From Shewanella surugensis (GTDB lineage: Bacteria > Pseudomonadota > Gammaproteobacteria > Enterobacterales > Shewanellaceae): DNA of 34,666 bases. Location of the stretch: assembly GCF_023284005.1 (NCBI RefSeq), contig NZ_JAKIKS010000058.1, forward strand, positions 1-34,666. Reading direction: 5' to 3'. The notes beneath the pieces are model-generated. The model ran no database searches and was not told the origin of the DNA. It saw nothing but the letters and a program-made list of their open reading frames with translations. Every line of letters begins with the position of its first letter. Within the stretch, counting starts at the first letter, position 1. The position numbers and the translations under genes were made by a program. This document shows, in pieces, positions 8,997-16,600 of the stretch.

Positions 8997-10697
8997 TTAA
9001 AGTATTGATTCTCTTAGCTTTCTTTTTAAAATTTTCCCTACTGCTGTCATTGGTAACTCACTCCTAAACTCCACATATCGTGGAACTTTGTAAGCAGTTA
9101 GCTGTATTTTACAATACTCTACAACATCTTTGACGCTCAATATTTCACCATTATTGACTACAATAAACAGCTTAACCACTTCACCACTTTTTTCATGGGG
9201 AACACCAATAGCAGCGCAATAAGCAACACTTGGATGATTAGAAACCACATCTTCAATTTCGGTAGGAAAAACATTAAAGCCAGAAACATTAATCAAATCT
9301 TTAATACGATCAACAATTCGTACATAGCCATCTTCTGCAATTGTTGCTACATCACCTGTTAATAACCATTGTCCATCATCAGTGAAAGATGCTTTTGTCG
9401 CCTCAGGACGGTTCCAATAACCTTTCATGACTTGTGGACCTTTAACACAAAGCTCACCACGCTCACCAATAGCAACTTCTACGCCGTTAATATCAATGCA
9501 CTTCAACGCTGTGCCCGATAATGGATAACCAACCGATCCTATTTGCTCAGCTCCATTCATCGGATTCATACAAACTGCAGGGGAACATTCTGTTAAACCG
9601 TAGGCTTCAGAGATACCCACATTGGTCATTTCTCGCCAACGCTTTGCTGTATCATCAAATAAAGCTGTCCCTCCTGAAAGGGTAAAAACCATTTCGCTAA
9701 AATCTAACGCTTTAAATTTTGAATTTTCCATCAATGAAATAAACAAGGCATTTAACCCTAAAATCCCCGTGACTTTAAAGGGCTTCATCGCGTTAATAAC
9801 AGATTCCGTGTCTCTCGGATTTGCAATCAATACACTATGCTCTCCTTTACTAAAAAATGTCATCAAATGTATCGCAAATGAGTAAATATGATAAAGCGGC
9901 AGTGGTGCAACCATAATGGATTGCTTATTGCCTAACATTTGCTTGCCCTCTTGGTTTTTCTGAACCATGGTAGATCTTGACTGTAGCATGTTGGCTATAA
10001 GACTTTCATTACTCAGCTCTGCACTTTTAGCGACCCCTGTTGTCCCCCCAGTGTACTGAAGAATAACCGTGTCATTTACGCCCGTTAAATGTGTCTTATT
10101 AAAGCCTTTGCCTAAATGTCGCTTTAATAGTTTTCGAAACGATATTGCTTGAGGTAAGTAATACTTAGGGACCATTTTTTTTATATATTTAACTGCTGTG
10201 TTAATGACGACCCGCTTAACACCTGGCAGCATATCTGCCAGGCTGGTGGTAATAATCAGTTCTAAATGGGTTTCTTCCTGAACATTCTCTACCGACTTTG
10301 CAAAAATATCCAGACATAATAATGCCTTAACGCCAGAGTCATTAAACTGATGGATCATCTCACGTTCAGTGTATAACGGGTTGGTATTAACAATACGTAG
10401 GCCTGCACGCAATGCACCATAAACAGCGATAGGATACTGCAAGGTATTAAGCATTTGAATGGCAATGGCATCTCCAGGCTTTAATGTGGTTTCATTTTGA
10501 AGATAATGTGCAAATGCGGCACTGTAACTATCAATGTCTTGATAGCGTAACGTACAGCCTAAACTGGTAAAAGCAGGACGCTCAGCATACCGAGAAAATG
10601 ATGTTTCAATGACATCAACTACCGTTGTAAACTCATTAAAATCGATTTCATCTGCTACACCTGACGCTCTTTTTCCGTGCCAAAAACTGGCTTCCAT
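8997..10697 (-). CDS. AMP-forming acyl-CoA synthetase (FadD/AtuH-like)
   Basis: This 566-residue adenylate-forming ligase activates a carboxylic acid to its CoA thioester with ATP. Visible motifs are the P-loop YTGGTTGVAKSA (215-226), EAYGLTEC, the GYWNRPEAT and LLTGDVA segments, DRIKDLINVSGFNVFPTEIED in the hinge, and the C-terminal catalytic lysine in GKILKRKLR. The hinge signature fits long- or medium-chain synthetases. It is divergent from the atu run and matches the position and type of AtuH of the Pseudomonas system, so citronellate or geranate is the likely substrate. A general fatty acyl-CoA ligase remains possible. A purine-rich AAAGGGA precedes the ATG. Its own upstream DNA (10698-10873) has no copy of the 18-bp operator. 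Confidence 0.88.
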   Translation of the reverse strand: MEASFWHGKRASGVADEIDFNEFTTVVDVIETSFSRYAERPAFTSLGCTLRYQDIDSYSAAFAHYLQNETTLKPGDAIAIQMLNTLQYPIAVYGALRAGLRIVNTNPLYTEREMIHQFNDSGVKALLCLDIFAKSVENVQEETHLELIITTSLADMLPGVKRVVINTAVKYIKKMVPKYYLPQAISFRKLLKRHLGKGFNKTHLTGVNDTVILQYTGGTTGVAKSAELSNESLIANMLQSRSTMVQKNQEGKQMLGNKQSIMVAPLPLYHIYSFAIHLMTFFSKGEHSVLIANPRDTESVINAMKPFKVTGILGLNALFISLMENSKFKALDFSEMVFTLSGGTALFDDTAKRWREMTNVGISEAYGLTECSPAVCMNPMNGAEQIGSVGYPLSGTALKCIDINGVEVAIGERGELCVKGPQVMKGYWNRPEATKASFTDDGQWLLTGDVATIAEDGYVRIVDRIKDLINVSGFNVFPTEIEDVVSNHPSVAYCAAIGVPHEKSGEVVKLFIVVNNGEILSVKDVVEYCKIQLTAYKVPRYVEFRSELPMTAVGKILKRKLRESIL

Positions 10698-10876
10698 AAT
10701 GATATATCCCTTTAATAAATAACAAAGCTAATTCAGTATTTATCTTTTTTATGATTTAGCATTTAGTCGCATAAATAGATCATGCCTAATGATTTCCGCT
10801 TTAAATTAGAATGACCGCGAATAACGTCTAGCTCGATCTCAGCTATACATTGTCATAAACAATAACACCTTCAATG

Positions 10877-10905
10877 TTGCAAACCAAGCGCTTGCTTGGT
10901 ATCGT
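10877..10905 (+). promoter_or_regulatory. atuA promoter with 18-bp TetR-type operator
   Basis: There is -35 TTGCAA (10877-10882), a 17-bp spacer, and -10 TATCGT (10900-10905). The operator ACCAAGCGCTTGCTTGGT occupies 10883-10900 and is the exact reverse complement of the top-strand sequence at 8066-8083. Transcription would start near 10912, downstream of the first in-frame ATG of the long reading frame (10874). That ATG therefore cannot be used from this promoter. Confidence 0.82.
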
Positions 10906-10936
10906 TGTTTTACGTTTAAATAGATCAAGACCTGTC

Positions 10937-12823
10937 ATGACATTACAAGAAGACAAAATAATACGCGTTGGCTGTGCTTCTGCTTTTTGGGGAGATACTG
11001 GATACGCTGCCAAGCAGCTTATTGAGCAAGGTCATTTAGATTACCTCGTCTTTGATTATTTAGCCGAAATGACAATGTCGATTATGGCGGGAGCACAGTT
11101 AAAAAATCCTGATGCAGGTTATGCAGCTGATTTCATCACCACAATGAAACCTTTGTTATCTTCAATCAGCGAACAAGGCGTTAAGGTTTGCAGTAACGCC
11201 GGTGGCATTAACGCTTATGCTTGTGCACATGCCATGCAAGCGCTTGTAAAAGACCTTAATCTATCATTAAAGGTCGCGGTGGTTGAAGGCGATAACTTAA
11301 CCTCCAGACAACAGACATTTGTTGAGCAAAGTAAAACAGAAATGTTTAGTGGCCAAATAATACCGGCACAGCTTACCAGTGTTAATGTCTATTTAGGTGC
11401 CAAAGCCATTACAGAGGCATTAGCTGACGGTGCAGATATTGTCATTACTGGGCGCGTGGTCGACAGTGCTGTCATTGTTGGCCCATTAATGCATGAGTTT
11501 TCTTGGTCATGGCAAAATTATGATTTATTAGCACAAGCATCCTTAGCGGGACATGTTATTGAATGTGGTACCCAGTGTACTGGTGGTAACTTTACCGATT
11601 GGCATTTAGTTAAATCGGGATATGCCAATATGGGCTTTCCTATTGTTGAATGTCATGCTGATGGCCGTTTTGTGGTTAGCAAGGTAAAAAATACGGGGGG
11701 GTTAGTGAATTGTGATACCGTTGGTGAACAAGTGTTATATGAAATTGGCGACCCATGCGCTTATCTATTACCTGACGTTATCTGTAACTTTAGCCAAATA
11801 AATTTACAACAAATTGGTCAAGATCAGGTTTTAGTCACTGGTGCTAAAGGGACCGCACCCTCACCTTTTTATAAAGTCAGTGCCACGTATTTAAACGGTT
11901 TTAGAAGCACTGCGACTTTCATGATTGCGGGTCGCGAGGCCGTTGATAAAGGACAAGTGGTGGCGAATGCCATTATTAAGCGCGTTAACACTCTCTATCA
12001 AGCCAGAGGACTGGCCCACTTTACTGACGTCAATATTGAAATTTTAGGCAGTGAAAGTACTTATGGTGATAATAGCCGAGGCTTAAACAGCCGTGAAGTG
12101 ATAGTAAAAATATCGGTCAGCCACGATGATCGCCGAGCATTAACTTTATTCGGCCTTGAAATAGCGCAAGCAGCAACAGCAATGGCACCAGGTATTACTG
12201 GAATCATTGGCGGCAGACCAAAACCGACTCCACGTATTTGTTTGTTTTCATTCTTATTAGAAAAATCTGAGGTTGCGGTCAGTTATCAACTATTGACAAC
12301 AGATAGTTCGGCTGCTGATGCTGAAATTTATGAGGGTATTAAGCACCCTGTTGTTATTGACTCAGGCTCCGTTCAAGCAAGTGAGACAACTTGCATATCG
12401 AACAAGGTTCACGTTGTCGTTTTAGATGAATCAGCGACGAGTGTACCGTTAATTGACTTAGCCCTTGCAAGAAGCGGTGACAAAGGAAACCATTGTAATG
12501 TCGGCGTCATTGCTCGTCACAAAACATTTCTACCTTATATCGAAGCGGCGTTAACACCCGATAGAATTAGCCATTACCTTAGCCATTTATTAGCCAGCGA
12601 TAGCCGCATACATTGTTATCAATTACCGGGCATGCAAGCGCTTAATATATTAATAGAAAATAGTCTAGGCGGTGGTGGCATGGCAAGTCTACGTATCGAT
12701 CCACAAGGCAAAGCCATCGCTCAACAATTATTAGATATGCCCATTGCCATCAATAAAAACCTGCTCGTCAATATTAGCCCAGTAGAACAAGTCCAAGCCA
12801 AAGAGAGCAGATCATGTCAGTAA
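10937..12823 (+). CDS. atuA: Acyclic terpene utilisation protein AtuA (DUF1446 family)
   Basis: AtuA belongs to the DUF1446 family and is encoded in geraniol/citronellol operons. Its biochemical role is unresolved. The N-terminal domain (about residues 8-440) contains IRVGCASAFWGDTGYA, VCSNAGGINAYA and ADGADIVITGRVVDSA. The C-terminal ~110 residues (DLALARSGDKGNHCNVGVIARH ... LGGGGMASLRID regions) form a separate AtuA-like domain. The reading frame is open from an ATG at 10874, but that ATG lies ahead of the -35 element, so the ATG at 10937 (MTLQEDK) is chosen, giving 628 residues. The stop overlaps the atuC start by 10 nt, indicating translational coupling and a common operon. Confidence 0.88.
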   Translation: MTLQEDKIIRVGCASAFWGDTGYAAKQLIEQGHLDYLVFDYLAEMTMSIMAGAQLKNPDAGYAADFITTMKPLLSSISEQGVKVCSNAGGINAYACAHAMQALVKDLNLSLKVAVVEGDNLTSRQQTFVEQSKTEMFSGQIIPAQLTSVNVYLGAKAITEALADGADIVITGRVVDSAVIVGPLMHEFSWSWQNYDLLAQASLAGHVIECGTQCTGGNFTDWHLVKSGYANMGFPIVECHADGRFVVSKVKNTGGLVNCDTVGEQVLYEIGDPCAYLLPDVICNFSQINLQQIGQDQVLVTGAKGTAPSPFYKVSATYLNGFRSTATFMIAGREAVDKGQVVANAIIKRVNTLYQARGLAHFTDVNIEILGSESTYGDNSRGLNSREVIVKISVSHDDRRALTLFGLEIAQAATAMAPGITGIIGGRPKPTPRICLFSFLLEKSEVAVSYQLLTTDSSAADAEIYEGIKHPVVIDSGSVQASETTCISNKVHVVVLDESATSVPLIDLALARSGDKGNHCNVGVIARHKTFLPYIEAALTPDRISHYLSHLLASDSRIHCYQLPGMQALNILIENSLGGGGMASLRIDPQGKAIAQQLLDMPIAINKNLLVNISPVEQVQAKESRSCQ

Positions 12824-14430
12824 TTCATTCTCATCTTGATATCAATAGTGAAAGTTTTTCCCTTAATCGCCAAGCGATGTTGACAAGTATTAGCCTATTT
12901 AGAGACATTGAAACACTCGCTTTAGAAAAAGCCCAACTTGCACAGAAAAAATTTCATCAACGAGGTAAGTTACTGCCAAGAGAGCGATTAAGTTTATTAC
13001 TTGATGCGGGCTCTAGTTTTATCGAGTTAAGTTCATTAGCGGGTTATAAAATGCATGATGATAAAGACGGCAGTGATGCCGGAGGCGGTATCATCGCCGG
13101 TATTGGTTTTGTTTCCGGCATTCGTTGTTTAATTCAGGTGAATAACAGTGCGATTAAAGGTGGCACCATTGCACCAACAGGTTTAGAAAAAACGCTGCGT
13201 TTTCAGCAAATAGCTAAAGAAAACAAACTGCCCCTAGTCACTCTAGCTGAAAGCGGCGGTGCGAATCTCAATTACGCCACAGACATTTTTGTCGAAGGCG
13301 CACGCGCATTTGCTAACCAAGCTCGATTATCAGCCCAAGGTATTCCGCAAGTGACGGTAGTGCACGGTAATGCAACGGCCGGCGGTGCTTATCAACCCGG
13401 ATTGTCTGATTATCTCATTGTTATTAAAGGTCAAACAAAAATGTTTCTTGCTGGGCCGCCGCTGTTAAAAGCCGCGACAGGTGAGATTGCCACCGACGAA
13501 GCGTTAGGTGGAGCCGTGCTGCATGCGTATCAAGCCGGTACCGCTGATTACTTAGCCCAAGATGACGCAGATAGTATTGCCATTGCTCGAGATATTCTTG
13601 CCAGTTTGCCATGGAACGAACAATTAACCCTACCAAGTAAAAAAGCCTCCGTTGAACCGTTATTTGATGCACAAGAGTTACTCGGCATTGTCCCTGCAAT
13701 CAGTAAAAAAGCGTATGACGTAAGAGAGATTATTGCTAGGCTCGTCGATGGCTCTGTTTTTCAAGACTTTAAAACTGAATTTGATCAGCAAACCATCTGC
13801 GGCTTTGCCCATATAGATGGTCACAGTATTGGCATTATTGGTAATAACGGCCCAATAACCGCCCAAGGTGCAAATAAAGCAGCTCAATTTATACAGTTAT
13901 GTGAACAAGGCCAGCGAACCCTCCTATTTTTACATAACACCACAGGGTTTATGGTGGGTACTGCTTCAGAAAAAAATGGCATTATTAAACATGGATCTAA
14001 AATGATCCAAGCGGTGGCAAACACTAATGTGGCAAAAATATCAATCTTAATTGGTGGCTCTTATGGCGCAGGAAACTTTGCTATGTGTGGCCGCGGTTTA
14101 GATCCTCGATTTATTTTTTCTTGGCCAAACAGTAAAACCGCAGTCATGGGTGGAGAGCAAGCGGGTAAGGTATTACGTATTGTAACCGAAGAAAAAATGC
14201 GCAAACTAGGTCAGCCTATTGATGAAGATAAATTGACTCAGATAGAACAAATGACAGCCGCCAAACTTAATGCCGGTTCAACGGCAATATTTGGTACGGC
14301 AAGGCTTTGGGACGATGGTTTAATTGATCCCCGTGATACACGTCCTTTATTGGTTAATTTATTAGACATTTGTTGGCGAGAAAAATACCGAATTTTAAAC
14401 GGCAGTAATTTTGGTGTTGCTCGCTTTTAG
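12814..14430 (+). CDS. atuC: Geranyl-CoA carboxylase beta subunit (carboxyltransferase)
   Basis: This 538-residue carboxyltransferase moves CO2 from biotin to an enoyl-CoA. It has two crotonase-like halves. The first has the oxyanion/CoA segments SGGANL (147-152) and GNATAGGAY (185-193). The second has GNNGPITAQGANKAAQF, NTTGFMVG and GGSYGAGNFAMCGRGLDPRF. The 3-methylcrotonyl-CoA carboxylase equivalent carries a conserved Phe-Phe pair before NQA. Here residues 164-170 read RAFANQA, replacing the second Phe with Ala, which would enlarge the acyl pocket as expected for geranyl-CoA (from memory of the family). The neighbour AtuA also argues for geranyl over methylcrotonyl substrate. The start overlaps atuA. 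Confidence 0.86.
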   Translation: MSVIHSHLDINSESFSLNRQAMLTSISLFRDIETLALEKAQLAQKKFHQRGKLLPRERLSLLLDAGSSFIELSSLAGYKMHDDKDGSDAGGGIIAGIGFVSGIRCLIQVNNSAIKGGTIAPTGLEKTLRFQQIAKENKLPLVTLAESGGANLNYATDIFVEGARAFANQARLSAQGIPQVTVVHGNATAGGAYQPGLSDYLIVIKGQTKMFLAGPPLLKAATGEIATDEALGGAVLHAYQAGTADYLAQDDADSIAIARDILASLPWNEQLTLPSKKASVEPLFDAQELLGIVPAISKKAYDVREIIARLVDGSVFQDFKTEFDQQTICGFAHIDGHSIGIIGNNGPITAQGANKAAQFIQLCEQGQRTLLFLHNTTGFMVGTASEKNGIIKHGSKMIQAVANTNVAKISILIGGSYGAGNFAMCGRGLDPRFIFSWPNSKTAVMGGEQAGKVLRIVTEEKMRKLGQPIDEDKLTQIEQMTAAKLNAGSTAIFGTARLWDDGLIDPRDTRPLLVNLLDICWREKYRILNGSNFGVARF

Positions 14431-14505
14431 CGGCATAACAAACGCTGTCGTTAGCACCAGATCACTTCAAATTAATAACAATATAAAATAATTTCGGAGT
14501 CAAAA

Positions 14506-15663
14506 ATGATTTTAACCACTGAACATTTAGCGTTACAAAGAACCATCACTCACTTTATTGAAAAAGAAATTAATCCCTATATTGAACAATGGGAAGAGCC
14601 TGGTCCTTTTCCAGCAAAAGCCTTATTTAAAAAAATGGGTGACTTAGGATTGCTAGGGATCAGTAAACCCGTTGAAAATGGTGGCATGGGACTTGACTAC
14701 AGTTATGAAATGGTTGCAGCGGAAGCCTTTGGTACTATCAGATGTGGAGGGATCCCGATGGCCATTGGTGTACAAACCAATATGGCCACCCCTGCACTCG
14801 CACGTTTTGGCAGTGATTATGTTAGAGAAACCTACTTGGCCCCTGCAATTGCAGGCGATTTAGTGGCTTGTATTGGTGTGAGTGAAGTCGGAGCGGGCTC
14901 TGACGTGGCAGGGTTAACCACGACCGCAACCAAAGACGGTGACGACTACATTATCAATGGCAGTAAAATGTGGATCACTAGCGCGACTCAAGCTGATTTT
15001 ATCTGTTTGTTAGCCAATACATCAGATGATAAACCCCATAAAAATAAATCGTTAATTGTCGTACCAACAGATTTAGCCGGTATTAGTTTTTCTGAAAAGC
15101 TCAATAAACTCGGCATGCGATCTTCCGATACCGCGCAAATATTTTTTGATAATGTCCGTGTTCCTCAGAGAAATATTATCGGCCAAGAAGGCGCTGGTTT
15201 TACGATGCAAATGCAACAATTTCAAGAAGAGCGTTTATATATTTCTGCAATGTCGTTAAAAGGTATGGAAATTTGTATCGATGATACTTATGACTATGTT
15301 TGCGAAAGAAACACTTTTGGTAAACCACTTATTGCTAATCAAGTGATTCAATTTAGATTAGCTGAATTACAAACCGATGTAGAAATGCTACGCGCGCTGG
15401 TTTACCAAGCCTGCGATGGTTATATCAATGGCGCTGACGTGACTAAGCTTGCCTCGATGGCAAAACTAAAATCTGGCCGCTTAGCCCGTGAAGTATCGGA
15501 TGCTTGTTTGCAATATTGGGGAGGCATGGGCTTTATGTGGGACAACGTAGTCAGCCGTTTATACCGTGATAACCGCTTAGGCTCTATTGGCGGTGGTGCG
15601 GATGAAATTATGCTTGGCATCATCAGTAAATACATGCAGCAAGAAAAAGCCACTCGCGGTTAA
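14506..15663 (+). CDS. atuD: Citronellyl-CoA dehydrogenase (acyl-CoA dehydrogenase family)
   Basis: This 385-residue FAD acyl-CoA dehydrogenase is predicted to convert citronellyl-CoA to geranyl-CoA. Motifs include ACIGVSEVGAGSDVAGL (121-137), INGSKMWITSA (150-160) and the C-terminal YWGGMGFMWDNVVSRLYRDNR region. The usual medium-chain catalytic position (YEG) reads GGGADE here. The base is more likely E242 in FQEERLYIS, the position used by isovaleryl-CoA dehydrogenases, which suits a branched substrate. A good CGGAG ribosome-binding site precedes the ATG after a 75-bp gap from atuC. Isovaleryl-CoA dehydrogenase is the main alternative, but the AtuA neighbour favours the terpene assignment. 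Confidence 0.82.
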   Translation: MILTTEHLALQRTITHFIEKEINPYIEQWEEPGPFPAKALFKKMGDLGLLGISKPVENGGMGLDYSYEMVAAEAFGTIRCGGIPMAIGVQTNMATPALARFGSDYVRETYLAPAIAGDLVACIGVSEVGAGSDVAGLTTTATKDGDDYIINGSKMWITSATQADFICLLANTSDDKPHKNKSLIVVPTDLAGISFSEKLNKLGMRSSDTAQIFFDNVRVPQRNIIGQEGAGFTMQMQQFQEERLYISAMSLKGMEICIDDTYDYVCERNTFGKPLIANQVIQFRLAELQTDVEMLRALVYQACDGYINGADVTKLASMAKLKSGRLAREVSDACLQYWGGMGFMWDNVVSRLYRDNRLGSIGGGADEIMLGIISKYMQQEKATRG

Positions 15664-15723
15664 TGCCTAATTGATCCCCAAAACCATCGAAACGGACCCA
15701 CTGAGGTGAGCGAGATAAAACAA

Positions 15724-16527
15724 ATGACAATAATTAATGACATTTTTACAACGCTGACTGTTGAGCGTCAGTTTCCGGTGCTAACAGTCACCTTAAATAG
15801 ACCCCATGTTGCCAATGCGATGAACCTACAAATGGTTGATGAACTTATGCAGGTAATGGCACAAGTTGAAGAGAAACAATATCGTGTCTTAGTGTTAAAA
15901 GGGGCTAACGGCAATTTTTGTTCCGGTGGCGACATCAAAGACATGCAATTAGCCAAAAACGATACGAGTGCTTTAGTTAAGTTAAATCGTACCTTTGGTT
16001 TAATGATTGAAACAGCCAATACCCTACCTGCAGTGGTTGTTTGCCTATTACAAGGCGCCGTTTTAGGCGGTGGGTTGGGGTTAGCGTGTATTAGTGATGT
16101 TGCTATTGCCCAAACATCAACAAAATTTGCTTTACCTGAAACATCGTTAGGCATTATCCCTGCACAAATAGCCCCCTTTGTTGTCCAGCGTATAGGCTTA
16201 ACAGCCACTCGGCGCATGGCGTTACTCGGATTACGGATCGATGCAAACCAAGCGCTAACGATGGGACTAGTGCATCAATTAGCAAATGATGACGTTGATA
16301 TGAGCCAACAACTTAATCAAACGATTAAGCTAGCACTGAAATGTGCCCCTAATGCTAACCAAGTGACTAAAGCGTTATTGCATGATGTCGCAAACATGCC
16401 AATGACAGCGTTACTTGATAACGCAGCAATGAGTTTTGCTAAGGCTATTTCGTCTGAAGGTGTAGAAGGTACAAAAGCATTTATGCAAAAGCGTCCTGCT
16501 CATTGGACGACATTGCCTGACGATTAA
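15724..16527 (+). CDS. atuE: Isohexenylglutaconyl-CoA hydratase (enoyl-CoA hydratase family)
   Basis: This crotonase-fold protein is expected to hydrate isohexenylglutaconyl-CoA after the carboxylase step. The oxyanion-hole segments are FCSGGDIKDMQ and LQGAVLGGGLGLACISD. The glutamate in FALPETSLGIIPAQIAPF is present, but the other glutamate of classical enoyl-CoA hydratases (in GGGCELA) is Gly here. Start choice is ambiguous: a GTG at 15706 opens the frame (273 residues) and an ATG at 15724 gives 267. The ATG is preferred because GAGGTGAGCGAGA lies just ahead of it and the shorter length fits the family. It follows atuD by about 60 bp and is probably in the same operon. Confidence 0.82.
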   Translation: MTIINDIFTTLTVERQFPVLTVTLNRPHVANAMNLQMVDELMQVMAQVEEKQYRVLVLKGANGNFCSGGDIKDMQLAKNDTSALVKLNRTFGLMIETANTLPAVVVCLLQGAVLGGGLGLACISDVAIAQTSTKFALPETSLGIIPAQIAPFVVQRIGLTATRRMALLGLRIDANQALTMGLVHQLANDDVDMSQQLNQTIKLALKCAPNANQVTKALLHDVANMPMTALLDNAAMSFAKAISSEGVEGTKAFMQKRPAHWTTLPDD

Positions 16528-16600
16528 TCAATCACCCAAAGAAAACAGACAAGATTAACATCCATATCATTAAATTGAAGTGCTGATAAAGGTCACAAAG

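Noticed and set aside
15768..16217. 149-codon minus-strand frame opposite atuE
   Set aside because: It is a shadow of the hydratase gene. Composition and motifs fit only the + strand.
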